Shown here in pieces: positions 43,701 through 61,092 of a stretch of DNA of 64,000 bases. The stretch is from Roseovarius sp. Lineage in GTDB: Bacteria; Pseudomonadota; Alphaproteobacteria; Rhodobacterales; Rhodobacteraceae. How positions within the stretch are numbered: the stretch's first letter is position 1; every line of letters starts with the position of its first letter. A model generated the notes under the pieces. The model saw only the letters and a list, made by a program, of their open reading frames with translations, was not told where the DNA came from and did not search any database. The DNA lies in contig NZ_JALUXE010000014.1 of the NCBI RefSeq assembly GCF_027019125.1, positions 114,617 to 178,616 of the forward strand, in the 5' to 3' direction. The position numbers were made by a program, and so were the translations under genes.

Positions 43701-45737
43701 ATGAGCACGCCCCCCCTTCTCGCCATTCGCAAGCTCTGCGTCGGCTTTCGCGGGCGATCCGGTCGCATCCTGCCTGTGCTGCATGAGGTCGACCTGACGG
43801 TCTGCCGCGGAGAAAGCCTTGGTATCGTTGGAGAAAGTGGTTCGGGAAAGAGCACGCTGGCACTGGCGGCCATGGGTTATCTGAAACACGGGCTCGTCAG
43901 GCTGTCCGGCGAAGTGATCTATAACGGCTCTGATACCTTTGCCCTCTCCGCGCAAGAGCTGTCGAAGGTCCGCGGCGGGCAACTGGGCCTCATCCCGCAG
44001 AACTCCGGACAGGCCCTGACGCCGACCCTGCGGATCGGGCAGCAAATCAATGAGGCACTGCGCCTGCACTGCGCCCTGCCAGAGAGCGCGCATGCGGCAC
44101 GGGCGCTGGATCTTTTGACCCAGGTGCGCCTGCCCGACCCCCAAGCAATCCTGCACCGCTATCCGCATGAATTGTCGGGCGGCCAGCAACAGCGCGTGGC
44201 CATCGCCATGGCCCTCGCCGGAGAGCCGGACGCGCTCTTGCTGGATGAACCGACTACCGGACTCGATGTCACCACACAGGCGCATATCCTCGATCTGTTG
44301 CGCGATCTGGCGCGCGCGCGCAACATGGCCATGGTCTATGTCAGCCACGATCTGGGCGTCATCGCGCGGGTCTGCGACCGCGTTCAGGTGCTCTACGCCG
44401 GGGAAACCGTGCTGACGGGCCCCACCCGAAGCGTGCTCCGCCACCCTGCTCACCCCTACGCCCGCGGCCTTCTGGCTTCGATCCCTCGACTTGGCGACAG
44501 CACCCTCCCACGGGCATTGGAGGGGCGTCCGCCCGGACCAGAGAGCGCCCGCGCGGGATGTGCCTTTGCTCCGCGCTGCACCATGGCGACCGAGACCTGC
44601 CAGACCACCCGTCCCCCAATGGTTGCAGGCGAGGCGGATCAAATGACGCGCTGTCACTACCCGGCCGAAGTTGAGAGTATGCGCTCCGGACATGCCGGAA
44701 CGGCGCTGACCTGCTGCTCCGCAGATAGTCCACTTGCCCTCTCACTCGACAGCCTCGCGATCTGCTACGGGCGTCCCGGTTTCTTTGCGCGACTGACGGG
44801 GCAACCTGCCCCGCCAGCAACAGTAGACGGGATCACGCTTGACCTTCGGCGCGGCGAGACACTGGGATTGGTGGGCGAGTCCGGAAGCGGCAAATCGACG
44901 ATCCTGAAATCTATCGCCGGTCTCCTGGCCCCCGCAAAGGGCCGGATCAGCCTCGACGATGGCGCGGCCCTGCCGTCTTTGGCCGACGATCGCCGCCCCG
45001 ATCAGTTGCGGCGCATCCAGATGATTTTCCAGAACCCCGACGACAGCCTCAATCCACGCCAAACGGTCGGCGAGATTCTGGCCCAACCCTTGCGGCTCTA
45101 TTTCGGGCTCAGGGATAACGCGCTGCGCGATCGTGCCGCCGAACTGCTCGAAACGGTGCGGCTTGGGGCGCATTACCTGGACCGCCGCCCGGGGCAGCTT
45201 TCGGGCGGTGAGAAACAGCGCGTGGCGGTAGCACGCGCCTTTGCCGCGGGGCCTGACATCGTGCTCTGCGACGAGATCACTTCGGCGCTCGACGTTTCGG
45301 TGCAGGCGGCGGTTCTGGAATTGTTGAACGATCTCAAAGGGATGCACGGCACCGCTTTTGTCTTTGTCAGCCATGATCTGACCGTGGTGCGTGCGCTGTC
45401 AGACCGGGTTGCCGTGCTCTATCAGGGGCGGATATGCGAAACAGGCCCGGTTAATGCGGTCTATACGCAGCCCTCGCACCCCTATACCGAGGCGCTCTTG
45501 GGCGCGGTGCTAGAACCTGATCCGGATCAGGTTCCCCGGCTTTTGGCCGAAGATTCGGTGGAGCTTTCACCACCCGCGCGGGGCTGTCCTTTCCAGCGGC
45601 GTTGCCCGGTCAAACAGGGCGCGGTCTGCGAAACAGACACACCACCCGCACAAGAGGTCGGGGACGGCCATGTGATCCATTGCCATATCCCGCTGCATGA
45701 GCTGCGTCGCATGGGACAGCTCGCCCGGAAAACCTGA
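43701..45737 (+). CDS. Fused double ATPase of a peptide-type ABC importer (DppD-DppF)
   Basis: The 678-residue protein holds two complete ABC domains. The first (about residues 1-320) has '[20 protein letters not shown]', signature '[15 protein letters not shown]', Walker B '[14 protein letters not shown]' and a C-terminal oligopeptide extension with cysteines. The second (about 345-678) has '[20 protein letters not shown]', '[15 protein letters not shown]', '[14 protein letters not shown]' and a similar extension ('[12 protein letters not shown]'). Both look active. Cysteine-rich tails of DppD/DppF-type ATPases bind a [4Fe-4S] cluster in studied systems. It ends 47 bases before a terminator shared with rpoC. 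Confidence 0.92.
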   Translation: MSTPPLLAIRKLCVGFRGRSGRILPVLHEVDLTVCRGESLGIVGESGSGKSTLALAAMGYLKHGLVRLSGEVIYNGSDTFALSAQELSKVRGGQLGLIPQNSGQALTPTLRIGQQINEALRLHCALPESAHAARALDLLTQVRLPDPQAILHRYPHELSGGQQQRVAIAMALAGEPDALLLDEPTTGLDVTTQAHILDLLRDLARARNMAMVYVSHDLGVIARVCDRVQVLYAGETVLTGPTRSVLRHPAHPYARGLLASIPRLGDSTLPRALEGRPPGPESARAGCAFAPRCTMATETCQTTRPPMVAGEADQMTRCHYPAEVESMRSGHAGTALTCCSADSPLALSLDSLAICYGRPGFFARLTGQPAPPATVDGITLDLRRGETLGLVGESGSGKSTILKSIAGLLAPAKGRISLDDGAALPSLADDRRPDQLRRIQMIFQNPDDSLNPRQTVGEILAQPLRLYFGLRDNALRDRAAELLETVRLGAHYLDRRPGQLSGGEKQRVAVARAFAAGPDIVLCDEITSALDVSVQAAVLELLNDLKGMHGTAFVFVSHDLTVVRALSDRVAVLYQGRICETGPVNAVYTQPSHPYTEALLGAVLEPDPDQVPRLLAEDSVELSPPARGCPFQRRCPVKQGAVCETDTPPAQEVGDGHVIHCHIPLHELRRMGQLARKT

Positions 45738-45784
45738 AATGACGTCACTTCATCTTCGGTGAAGAGAACCGACCGCCCCAACGA

Positions 45785-45812
45785 AAAAGCCCGGCCGAAT
45801 GGCCGGGCTTTT
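45785..45812. terminator. Bidirectional terminator of the importer operon and rpoC
   Basis: AAAAGCCCGGCC-GAAT-GGCCGGGCTTTT is a perfect 12-base stem with a tetraloop, bounded by A residues on one side and T residues on the other. It can therefore end transcription on the plus strand (transporter) and on the minus strand (rpoC, stop 20 bases away). Confidence 0.92.
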
Positions 45813-45832
45813 CCATATCTTGTCAGCGATCC

Positions 45833-50086
<4,254 letters not shown>

Positions 50087-50121
50087 ATCCTTAGAGGCTG
50101 GCAGTGGAAAGAGTTGAAACG

Positions 50122-50168
50122 CCGTTTTCTTGAAAAGAAAACGGACCGGACCCCTTCAAAGGGTCCGG
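50122..50168 (-). repeat. Tandem hairpins between rpoB and rpoC
   Basis: In the 89-base spacer, CCGTTTTCTT-GAA-AAGAAAACGG (50122-50144) and CCGGACCC-(7)-GGGTCCGG (50146-50168) are two adjacent perfect inverted repeats. On the minus strand the GC-rich hairpin comes first, right after the rpoB stop, followed by a T-rich stretch that belongs to the second hairpin. They may lower read-through into rpoC or be RNase processing sites. Confidence 0.65.
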
Positions 50169-50175
50169 CGCGCGC

Positions 50176-54312
<4,137 letters not shown>

Positions 54313-54554
54313 GGTCGATGTCACCTTTCATTTCTCACCGGTCGCGCGCGCTGTTGGGGCTCAGCACCGCGTCCATCCGAGACGGCTGGGTTTGATCCAT
54401 TCATGGCCATCGTCCCAATGACGGCCTCCCGATCGTGTAAACCTCGCCTTAGAAAAGCCCCGAATAGTGCAGGACCTCTCTGAGACAGGTTTGGCCGGAA
54501 CCGGGAATGCCCGGATCCAGCCGCAATATCCTACCCGGACTAACCCGGCACGGA

Positions 54555-54935
54555 TTACTTGATTTCGACTTCTGCGCCAGCTGCTTCCAGCTTGGCTTTG
54601 ATGTCGTCGGCCTCTTCTTTCGAGACCTGCTCTTTGACGGCTTTGCCGCCAGCGTCCACCAGGTCCTTGGCTTCTTTGAGGCCCAGACCGGTGATTGCGC
54701 GCACTTCCTTGATCACGTTGATCTTGGACGCACCGGCGTTCTTGAGGATGACGTCGAATTCGGTCTGCTCTTCAGCATCCGATCCGCCAGCATCGCCAGC
54801 CGGGCCTGCCATCATGACAGCGCCGCCAGCTGCGGGCTCAATGCCATACTCGTCCTTGAGGATGGTTTTCAGTTCTTGTGCTTCGAGAAGCGTCAGACCA
54901 ACGATCTCTTCTGCCAGTTTCTTCAGATCAGCCAT
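54555..54935 (-). CDS. rplL: 50S ribosomal protein L7/L12
   Basis: The 126-residue acidic stalk protein has an N-terminal dimerisation helix ('[19 protein letters not shown]'), an Ala/Gly hinge ('[18 protein letters not shown]'), and the C-terminal factor-binding domain ('[20 protein letters not shown]', '[20 protein letters not shown]'). It recruits GTPase factors to the ribosome. It follows rplJ after 75 bases. The 242 bases to rpoB contain only short inverted repeats. Confidence 0.98.
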   Translation of the reverse strand: MADLKKLAEEIVGLTLLEAQELKTILKDEYGIEPAAGGAVMMAGPAGDAGGSDAEEQTEFDVILKNAGASKINVIKEVRAITGLGLKEAKDLVDAGGKAVKEQVSKEEADDIKAKLEAAGAEVEIK

Positions 54936-55010
54936 TTTTTGACTCTTTCCGTTTTCTAGATGTGTTCCAACGTCGGGAAGTAAACCCCTACGCAGTGATT
55001 ACAGTTTGCC

Positions 55011-55529
55011 TTACGCGGCCTCGGCCTTTTCGATGATCGTCGAAAGGATGCCCGCGATATTCGAAGCAGGCGCGCCAATCGCACCGGCGATGTTCGAAGC
55101 AGGTGCGCCGATGCAGCCCACGATCGAAGCAATAAGCTCTTCACGCGAGGGCATTTTCGACACGGCTTCGACGCCGGCCCGGTTCAGAGCCGTGCCACCC
55201 ATGGCCCCGCCAAGGATTTCGAACTTTTTGTTCGCCTTGGCAAAGTCCTCGCACACCTTGGCGGCTGCCACGGGGTCCTCGGAGAAGGTAAGCACGGTCA
55301 TGCCCGTGAGGTAGCTTGCAATGCTTGCGCACGGCTTGCCCTCAAGGGCGATCTTGGCGAGCTTGTTCTTGGCTACACGAACCGATGCCTCTGCCGCACG
55401 GGCGCGGGCACGCAGATCCTGCATTTCGGCAACTGTAAGACCCGCGTAGTGGGCGACCACTACAACGCCAGAGCTTTCAAAGATCTGGCCGAGTTCCTCG
55501 ACCACTTTCTCTTTCTGGGCTCTATCCAC
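55011..55529 (-). CDS. rplJ: 50S ribosomal protein L10
   Basis: The 172-residue protein anchors the L7/L12 stalk to 23S rRNA. The start is a GTG at 55529 with GGAG upstream, giving the usual '[20 protein letters not shown]'; an ATG-initiated frame to 55604 would add a tail not found in L10. It has '[19 protein letters not shown]' and '[14 protein letters not shown]', and an Ala-rich C-terminal helix for L12 binding with a nearly exact internal repeat ('[10 protein letters not shown]' twice in a row). Confidence 0.95.
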   Translation of the reverse strand: MDRAQKEKVVEELGQIFESSGVVVVAHYAGLTVAEMQDLRARARAAEASVRVAKNKLAKIALEGKPCASIASYLTGMTVLTFSEDPVAAAKVCEDFAKANKKFEILGGAMGGTALNRAGVEAVSKMPSREELIASIVGCIGAPASNIAGAIGAPASNIAGILSTIIEKAEAA

Positions 55530-55783
55530 AGTTTCACTCCAAATTTGGGGGTCTCCCCCCGGCTCAGTTTTTGCCGTTCCCGAAGGACCGGCGTTCGGGT
55601 CCAAAACACGGGTCCCGAGGCCAAGATCACCCGAGGACGCAAGTCCCGGCTGGAAATCTTATCTCGTTCCCCATCTCAGGAAGGATTTATTCAGGCGATT
55701 GCCTGAACCCTCCGTCTCGGACAGGACAGGGCCGCAAGCAGCCCTGCCGTTCGCCCCCGGATCATGGATCCGGGAACAAATTC
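55530..55783 (-). promoter_or_regulatory. rplA-rplJ spacer (likely L10 leader region)
   Basis: The 254-base spacer is long for a ribosomal operon and contains several inverted repeats: CCCGGATC-CAT-GATCCGGG just after rplA, CAGGGC to GCCCTG, CAGGC-AATC-GCCTG, GGACC to GGTCC, and GGGGG-TCT-CCCCC near the start of rplJ. L10 with L7/L12 represses its own mRNA through a leader in other bacteria, so this is the expected place for such control and for a promoter of rplJL-rpoBC. No open reading frame was found. Confidence 0.5.
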
Positions 55784-56482
55784 TTACTCGACGACGGCGC
55801 TGTTGACGTCGACGCTCACGCCTGCGCCCATGGTGGACGAGAGCGAGATCTTCTTGACATAGGTGCCCTTGGCGCCGGTCGGCTTGGCACGCTGCACAGC
55901 AGAGACAAAGGCGCGCACGTTCTCGGCCAGCTTGCCGGCGTCGAACGAGGCCTTGCCGATCCCGGCATGCACAACACCGGCCTTTTCAGCCTTGAACTGC
56001 ACCTGACCGCCCTTGGCATCCTTGACCGCCTGCGCGACATCCATCGTCACCGTCCCGATCTTGGGGTTCGGCATCAGGTTGCGCGGGCCCAGAACCTTGC
56101 CCAGACGACCCACGATCGGCATCATGTCGGGCGTGGCAATGCAGCGATCAAACTCGATCTTGCCACCCTGAATGGTTTCCATCAGGTCCTCGGCACCGAC
56201 GATATCGGCACCGGCGGCCTGGGCTTCATCGGCCTTGGCGCCGCGGGCGAACACGGCAACGCGAACGGTCTTGCCGGTGCCATTCGGCAGGCCGACAACG
56301 CCGCGCACCATCTGGTCCGCATGGCGGGGATCAACCCCGAGGTTCATCGAGATTTCCACGGTTTCGTCAAATTTGGCGGTCGCATTGCCTTTGATCAGGG
56401 CAATTGCATCTTCGACGCTCAGGTTGTCCTTGCCGTCAAAGGCTTCGCGAAGGGCGCGGGTCCGTTTTCCAAGCTTTGCCAT
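55784..56482 (-). CDS. rplA: 50S ribosomal protein L1
   Basis: The 232-residue protein has the L1 pattern '[20 protein letters not shown]', '[20 protein letters not shown]', '[20 protein letters not shown]', '[20 protein letters not shown]' and '[20 protein letters not shown]'. It forms the mobile L1 stalk near the exit site. It follows rplK after one base. Confidence 0.98.
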   Translation of the reverse strand: MAKLGKRTRALREAFDGKDNLSVEDAIALIKGNATAKFDETVEISMNLGVDPRHADQMVRGVVGLPNGTGKTVRVAVFARGAKADEAQAAGADIVGAEDLMETIQGGKIEFDRCIATPDMMPIVGRLGKVLGPRNLMPNPKIGTVTMDVAQAVKDAKGGQVQFKAEKAGVVHAGIGKASFDAGKLAENVRAFVSAVQRAKPTGAKGTYVKKISLSSTMGAGVSVDVNSAVVE

Positions 56483-56483
56483 C

Positions 56484-56909
56484 TTACTTCACCTCAATGC
56501 CCATGGAGCGCGCGCTGCCAAGAATGATCTGCATGGCCGCTTCGACGGAATTGGCGTTGAGATCCTTCATCTTGGCTTCGGCAATCTCGCGCACTTGCGC
56601 GATGCTGACAGTGCCGGCAGAGGCACGACCGGGGGTCTTGGAACCGGATTGCAGCTTGGCGGCCTTTTTCAGGAAGTAGGACGCTGGCGGCGTCTTGATC
56701 GCCAGTTCGAACGATTTGTCCTGATAATAGGAAATCACGGTCGGGCACGGTGCACCCGGCTCGAGATCTGCGGTCTTGGCGTTGAAGGCCTTGCAGAATT
56801 CCATGATGTTGATGCCGCGCTGACCCAGTGCGGGGCCGACGGGCGGGCTGGGGTTTGCTTGCCCGGCTTTCACCTGAAGCTTGAGCGTCCCGATAAGTTT
56901 CTTGGCCAT
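56484..56909 (-). CDS. rplK: 50S ribosomal protein L11
   Basis: The 141-residue protein has the N-terminal '[20 protein letters not shown]', '[15 protein letters not shown]', and the C-terminal rRNA-binding domain with '[19 protein letters not shown]' and '[20 protein letters not shown]'. It binds the GTPase-associated centre and is needed for the stringent response through RelA-type enzymes. Ribosome site GGAGAGG precedes the start. A 141-base spacer separates it from nusG. Confidence 0.98.
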   Translation of the reverse strand: MAKKLIGTLKLQVKAGQANPSPPVGPALGQRGINIMEFCKAFNAKTADLEPGAPCPTVISYYQDKSFELAIKTPPASYFLKKAAKLQSGSKTPGRASAGTVSIAQVREIAEAKMKDLNANSVEAAMQIILGSARSMGIEVK

Positions 56910-57050
56910 ATGGCCTCTCCTTTTGGTCCAACACCATCGGGGCGCGCCCCTCTGGCTCTCGTGTTGTGTGGTGCGGTTCGGTGGCCGCGGCCACCTCGCC
57001 TCCCACGGCTCAGGTCCGGACCGCCCGAAGGCAACCCCGGACCACCCGGA

Positions 57051-57584
57051 TCACATTTGCTTTGTGACCTGAGTGAATTCCAACTCGACCGGGGTCTCCC
57101 GGCCAAAGATCGACACCGACACCTTGAGGCGCTGGTTGTCGTCATCCACTTCCTCGACCATACCGTCGAAGCCTTCGAACGGACCGTCGTTGACCTTGAC
57201 CTTCTCACCGATCTCGAAGTGGATCAGGGTGCGCGGGCTTTCTTCACCCTCTTGCACACGACCAAGGATCGCCTGAACCTCTGCGTCGCGCATCGGCATC
57301 GGGCGCCCCTGCGGACCCAGAAAACCGGTGACGCGATTGATCGAACTGATCAGGTGATAGCCACGATCCGACATCTCCATATGCACCAGCACATACCCGG
57401 GCATGAACCGGCGCTCGGCGGTCACTTTCTTGCCACGACGAATCTCGATCACCTCTTCGGTGGGGACCAGAACCTCGTCGATTTCGTCTTCAAGGCCGTT
57501 CTCGATGACGGACTGTCTGATCTGCTCGGCAATCTTCTTCTCGAAATTTGAGAGAACACTGACCGAGTACCACCGCTTTGCCAT
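57051..57584 (-). CDS. nusG: Transcription termination/antitermination protein NusG
   Basis: The 177-residue protein has the NGN domain ('KRWYSVSVLSNFEKKIAEQI', 'RRFMPGYVLVHMEMSDRGYH', 'INRVTGFLGPQGRPMPMRD') and a C-terminal KOW domain ('EIGEKVKVNDGPFEGFDGMV'). NusG binds RNA polymerase and couples it to Rho or to the ribosome. The 190-base spacer to secE carries a terminator-like hairpin, which suggests nusG has its own promoter. Confidence 0.97.
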   Translation of the reverse strand: MAKRWYSVSVLSNFEKKIAEQIRQSVIENGLEDEIDEVLVPTEEVIEIRRGKKVTAERRFMPGYVLVHMEMSDRGYHLISSINRVTGFLGPQGRPMPMRDAEVQAILGRVQEGEESPRTLIHFEIGEKVKVNDGPFEGFDGMVEEVDDDNQRLKVSVSIFGRETPVELEFTQVTKQM

Positions 57585-57667
57585 CGTCGCCCTACGCCTT
57601 TGTTCTTACCGATGCTACGATCGGATTTCCGTATTCTTTCAGACCCTTGGCCTGCGCCACCTAAAAC

Positions 57668-57696
57668 AAAAAGCGGCGCGCAACACGAATCGCCGC
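57668..57696 (-). terminator. Terminator between secE and nusG
   Basis: On the minus strand GCGGCG, a 12-base loop and CGCCGC (57673-57696) are followed by TTTTTG and more T residues (57663-57672). An alternative longer pairing GGCGCGC/GCGCGCC uses the same bases. It lies 79 bases after the secE stop and 84 bases before nusG. Confidence 0.65.
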
Positions 57697-57774
57697 GCGC
57701 CATGTTTCAGAGTGTGGGGTCAACTACCCCTGATTGCCTGCGAATTCAAGAGCCTGAACACGATTTTCGCTGCC

Positions 57775-57972
57775 TTAGCCAAACAGGCTCAGCACCCCTT
57801 GCAGCCCGCTGCGAATGCCCAAATCAACCAGAGCAAAGAAGATCGCGGTGATCGTGGCCATGATAAAGACCATGACCGTTGTCAGCATCACCTCACGGCG
57901 AGTCGGCCAAACGACCTTGGCCACTTCCGAGCGGACCTGCTGAATGAATTGAACCGGGTTCGTGCGTGCCAT
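57775..57972 (-). CDS. secE: Preprotein translocase subunit SecE
   Basis: The 65-residue single-span SecE has the amphipathic cytoplasmic helix ('NPVQFIQQVRSEVAKVVWPT', then 'RREVMLTTVMVFIMATITAI') and the conserved transmembrane helix ending in a short periplasmic tail. It clamps SecY in the protein-conducting channel. The short form is typical of alphaproteobacteria. It lies 96 bases after the membrane protein gene that precedes it. Confidence 0.95.
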   Translation of the reverse strand: MARTNPVQFIQQVRSEVAKVVWPTRREVMLTTVMVFIMATITAIFFALVDLGIRSGLQGVLSLFG

Positions 57973-58068
57973 CTGCGCTGTCTTCTCTGAATTGGATGTT
58001 CAGCGCGACATACGCGGGCTGGCCCGTAAATTCAAGGGCAGAAGGCGGTGGCCCCCTGCCCTGTCATG

Positions 58069-58653
58069 TCAGCGCGCCTTGGACGCGATCCGTTCGAACG
58101 GATCAGGACGGTCAGCAAAGACGTCTGGCTCTGGTTCGCGGCGCAGTCGCAGCTCCGGCAAGGTGCGGCGCTGTTCCAGCGCACGCGCAATCCGGCGCGT
58201 CACACGGGACCGCAGATGTGTCATCCGCTCAGGCCCAAAGATGGCGTAGCCAAAGAACACAATCCAGAACATGAGGAACATGGCGATCAGCACCGGCATC
58301 GGCTGCCAGAGAACCAACGCGAACGCGGCCAGCCAACCGGCATGTTGTGGCGTCACGCGTACCGCATGCGGGCGCAAATTCTTCAGACGAGCCAGCAAGC
58401 CGTCACGCCGTTTGGAGGCCGGCGCGTTGACAGGCTGGAGATATTCAACCGGCAAATGCGGCGCGAGGTCCGGAAGCACGTGGCGGCGCGTCTTGCGCCG
58501 TTCCTCGGTCAGGATCTCGCGGATTGTGGACATCGCATTTTCTACTGCCTGCTCGGTCGAGACAGCATCAACCGGCGAATGACCTGGCAATTCGGAATTA
58601 TGATGTGAAAAATACGTCTTCTGGGTCGGAACCCGCGGCAAATGCGTTTCCAT
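58069..58653 (-). CDS. Hypothetical membrane protein upstream of secE
   Basis: The 194-residue protein has a charged cytoplasmic N-terminal part (residues 1-110) and two close hydrophobic helices ('AGWLAAFALVLWQPMPVLIA' and 'MFLMFWIVFFGYAIFG'). A basic C-terminal tail follows ('RSRVTRRIARALEQRRTLPE'). I do not recognise a family. I recall proteins of this kind between tRNA-Trp and secE in other Rhodobacterales. The start at 58653 has GGGGAA upstream; the frame is open further but without support. Confidence 0.75.
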   Translation of the reverse strand: METHLPRVPTQKTYFSHHNSELPGHSPVDAVSTEQAVENAMSTIREILTEERRKTRRHVLPDLAPHLPVEYLQPVNAPASKRRDGLLARLKNLRPHAVRVTPQHAGWLAAFALVLWQPMPVLIAMFLMFWIVFFGYAIFGPERMTHLRSRVTRRIARALEQRRTLPELRLRREPEPDVFADRPDPFERIASKAR

Positions 58654-58886
58654 GGCAACTATTCCCCTGTTTCTCCCACGCCCCCACGCGGATCGGTCTT
58701 TGTCCCCCCGGACGTCGAAACCGATTAATGGTCGTGATGGGGCGCAATTGCGGCGAAAACATGGCAAACCAGCGGCGAAAAGACGGCATGTCCAAATTTA
58801 ACCGCATTTGAGACTGATTTTCAGCGCTATTGGCGCGCCCGAATGTCATTCAGGGCGGGACGTCGCGCAAGGAGGGCGGGAAGAAA

Positions 58887-58962
58887 TGGCAGGGGCAGCA
58901 GGGTTCGAACCCGCGACCTACGGTTTTGGAGACCGTCGCTCTACCAGCTGAGCTATACCCCT
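58887..58962 (-). tRNA. tRNA-Trp (anticodon CCA)
   Basis: The minus strand folds as a full cloverleaf: acceptor AGGGGTA/TGCCCCT, D arm GCTC-AGCTGGTA-GAGC, anticodon stem ACGGT/ACCGT around the loop CTCCAAA, T arm GCGGG-TTCGAAC-CCTGC, discriminator G, and an encoded CCA end. The anticodon is CCA. The location upstream of secE-nusG is the classic one for tRNA-Trp. Confidence 0.97.
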
Positions 58963-59047
58963 AAGGCCGAGCGTGGGATTACGCCAGCTTCGACCGGGAA
59001 TCAAGCGCCCTCAGGCGGATTTCGTCGGGAAATCCATAATTTCCTGT

Positions 59048-60286
59048 TCACGCCGCCGGACGCGCCCCGTAGCGGGGGCTTTGGACGACGCCGCTATCGA
59101 AAAGCTGGGCAATCTCGGTGTCGCTCAGTCCGGCCACATCTCCCAAAACCTCTTCGGTATGCGCGCCAAGCTGCGGCGCGGGCCGCGGGTCTGCCCGCTC
59201 ATGCGCCGAGAAAGCCGCCGGGTGTCCCGGCACGGGAAACCGCCCCAGACCCGGCTGCGTCAAGAGCTTGAACATCGGATTGTCCTCGCTCAGATCCGGG
59301 TCTTCGACCAAGGCCTCGCGCACGGTGCGGAAAACGGACCATGTGAGACCCGCCGCATCGAAGGCCTCGGCGAAACTGCTTAATGCCCGTGTTGCAAACC
59401 ATGGCCGCAGGATTGCCGTGATCTCGCGCCGCAGGTGCCAGCGATTGCCCTCGTCATTGAGATCGCGCCCGCTGCGCGCTGTCAAAGCCGCCATCGCCGC
59501 CTCGGTGCCTGTGGCCTTGACCAACCCGCGCCATTGCCGATGCGTGAGGCCGATCACCATGACCCGCCGCCCGCAGGCGCAGAGAAAATCCTGCCCATAA
59601 GCCCCGTAGAGCGCATTGCCCGACTTGCCACGCTCCTTGTCATTCAGGGCCGCATCACCAATCAGGCCGAGATGGCCGATAGTCGCTGCCGCCACATCCT
59701 TGAGCGACAGCTCGACCTCCTGCCCCTTGCCACGGCGCAGCCGCTCGCGCTCTGCCGCCAAGAGCGAGGACACCACGAGATGCCCTGCCGCGATGTCCCA
59801 CGCAGGCAGCGCGTGCGCCACGGGTTCGGGCCAGCCCACCGGGCCAGTTATCTCGGGTATCCCCAGTGACGGATTGACCGTGTAATCCACTGCCGGGCGA
59901 CCATGCCGATCCCCCATCAGCGTAACCATCACCAGGTCGGCGCGATGCTGGCTGAGGGTCTCGTAATCCATCCACCCCCGCACCCGCAGGTTTGTCAGAA
60001 AGAGTCCGGCATCCTCACCTGGCGCGGTGATGATCCGCGTCACGAGATCCTGACCCTCGGGGTGGCTCACGTCGACGGCGATGGATTTCTTGCCCTTGTT
60101 CAGACCTGCCCAAAAGAGGCTTTGACCCGAGGGGGCAAGGGGCCACCGCCCCGCATCCAGCCCCCCGCCGATACGGTCGAAGCGGATCACCTCGGCCCCC
60201 ATCTGCGCCAGCGTCATCCCCGCCAGCGGCACCGCGACAAAGGCCGATCCTTCGACCACGCGCATTCCCTTGAGTATTCCGCCCAT
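59048..60286 (-). CDS. CaiB/BaiF CoA-transferase family protein, 2-methylfumaryl-CoA isomerase-like
   Basis: The 412-residue protein is a class III CoA-transferase. It opens with 'GILKGMRVVEGSAFVAVPLA' and continues with 'GAEVIRFDRIGGGLDAGRWP', 'FWAGLNKGKKSIAVDVSHPE' and 'VDYTVNPSLGIPEITGPVGW'. These match what I remember of Chloroflexus 2-methylfumaryl-CoA isomerase (Mct) of the 3-hydroxypropionate bicycle far better than formyl-CoA or succinyl-CoA transferases. Mct moves CoA within mesaconyl-CoA from C1 to C4. The ATG at 60286 follows GGGAGGG. Its partner hydratase is not adjacent, so the pathway is an inference. Confidence 0.8.
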   Translation of the reverse strand: MGGILKGMRVVEGSAFVAVPLAGMTLAQMGAEVIRFDRIGGGLDAGRWPLAPSGQSLFWAGLNKGKKSIAVDVSHPEGQDLVTRIITAPGEDAGLFLTNLRVRGWMDYETLSQHRADLVMVTLMGDRHGRPAVDYTVNPSLGIPEITGPVGWPEPVAHALPAWDIAAGHLVVSSLLAAERERLRRGKGQEVELSLKDVAAATIGHLGLIGDAALNDKERGKSGNALYGAYGQDFLCACGRRVMVIGLTHRQWRGLVKATGTEAAMAALTARSGRDLNDEGNRWHLRREITAILRPWFATRALSSFAEAFDAAGLTWSVFRTVREALVEDPDLSEDNPMFKLLTQPGLGRFPVPGHPAAFSAHERADPRPAPQLGAHTEEVLGDVAGLSDTEIAQLFDSGVVQSPRYGARPAA

Positions 60287-60563
60287 AACGCGCCCTCCCG
60301 AACGATTGTCATCAGGACGTGCCACACACCCGACCTGATGGTTTCATCCAGCCTGACAGAGCCGAAAATAAAGTCAATATTTCAATGACTTAACGGAATG
60401 CAACGGTATACAGATACCACTGTGCAGATGCAGCATGCGTGCAGGGGCATTGAAATACATCACAAATCCCCCCTTCTTCAGCCTCGCCGCATGGGTCTCT
60501 CACATGCTCGTCGCCGCATCTGCGCGGCGCGGCAGATTGACCCATCAAAGCCGCCTTGGCCCG

Positions 60564-60597
60564 AAAACAGGTAGGGCCGCCCCGCAAGGGACGGCCC
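60564..60597 (-). terminator. Terminator-like hairpin downstream of the MAPEG gene
   Basis: On the minus strand GGGCCGTCCC-TTGC-GGGGCGGCCC has one G-T pair and is followed by TACCTGTTTT. It lies 34 bases after the MAPEG stop. The rest of the 344-base gap 60287-60630 holds the CoA-transferase promoter region with two short inverted repeats (60371-60391 and 60405-60418) and no convincing gene. Confidence 0.55.
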
Positions 60598-60630
60598 CGA
60601 TCCAAGGCAATTCCGTGAGTGAAGCCTGCC

Positions 60631-61011
60631 TCAGAAAAGCGCCAGCGCCATGATCACCAGCCCGATGAATCCGGCCATGAACACCACCGACCGAACCATC
60701 GGGACGCCCGCGACATAGACCGCGATGTAGAGCACCCGGCTCAGCACGAAGACCTGTGCGCCCAGCACCGCCTGCGCGATGTCCGCGCCCTCGACGACCA
60801 GCGCCAAGAGGCCCAGCCCAAGGAACACCGGAAGGTTCTCGGCAAAGTTATCCGCAGCCTTCAGCGCCCGAGCGCGGTAGCGCCCGGGCTCGGGCAGACT
60901 GTCGCGCGGCCCGGAATGCGTCACCGGCCCGACCTGCATCAGCAACAGCAGCCCTGCCAGATGCACGTTAACCAGATAAAGCCCAAGGCCCGCCAATACC
61001 CAGATTTCCAT
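60631..61011 (-). CDS. MAPEG-family membrane protein
   Basis: The 126-residue protein has four hydrophobic helices and the MAPEG pattern ('RALKAADNFAENLPVFLGLG', 'VLSRVLYIAVYVAGVPMVRS'). The family covers membrane glutathione transferases and related proteins of eicosanoid metabolism; bacterial short members are of unknown role. It is divergent from an XRE regulator gene with 81 bases between, so it may be that regulator's target. Confidence 0.88.
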   Translation of the reverse strand: MEIWVLAGLGLYLVNVHLAGLLLLMQVGPVTHSGPRDSLPEPGRYRARALKAADNFAENLPVFLGLGLLALVVEGADIAQAVLGAQVFVLSRVLYIAVYVAGVPMVRSVVFMAGFIGLVIMALALF

Positions 61012-61092
61012 GGATCACTCCTTTGTTCGCTCTCGAAACCGGGGTACGATGAAGAAGGAATAGGCTCAATTCCGTCATAGGGAATGAAACTC

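Noticed and set aside
60435..60653. 72-codon plus-strand frame in the gap before the MAPEG gene
   Set aside because: No ribosome site, low-complexity Arg/Ala/Pro content, and it runs across the terminator hairpin and the end of the MAPEG gene.
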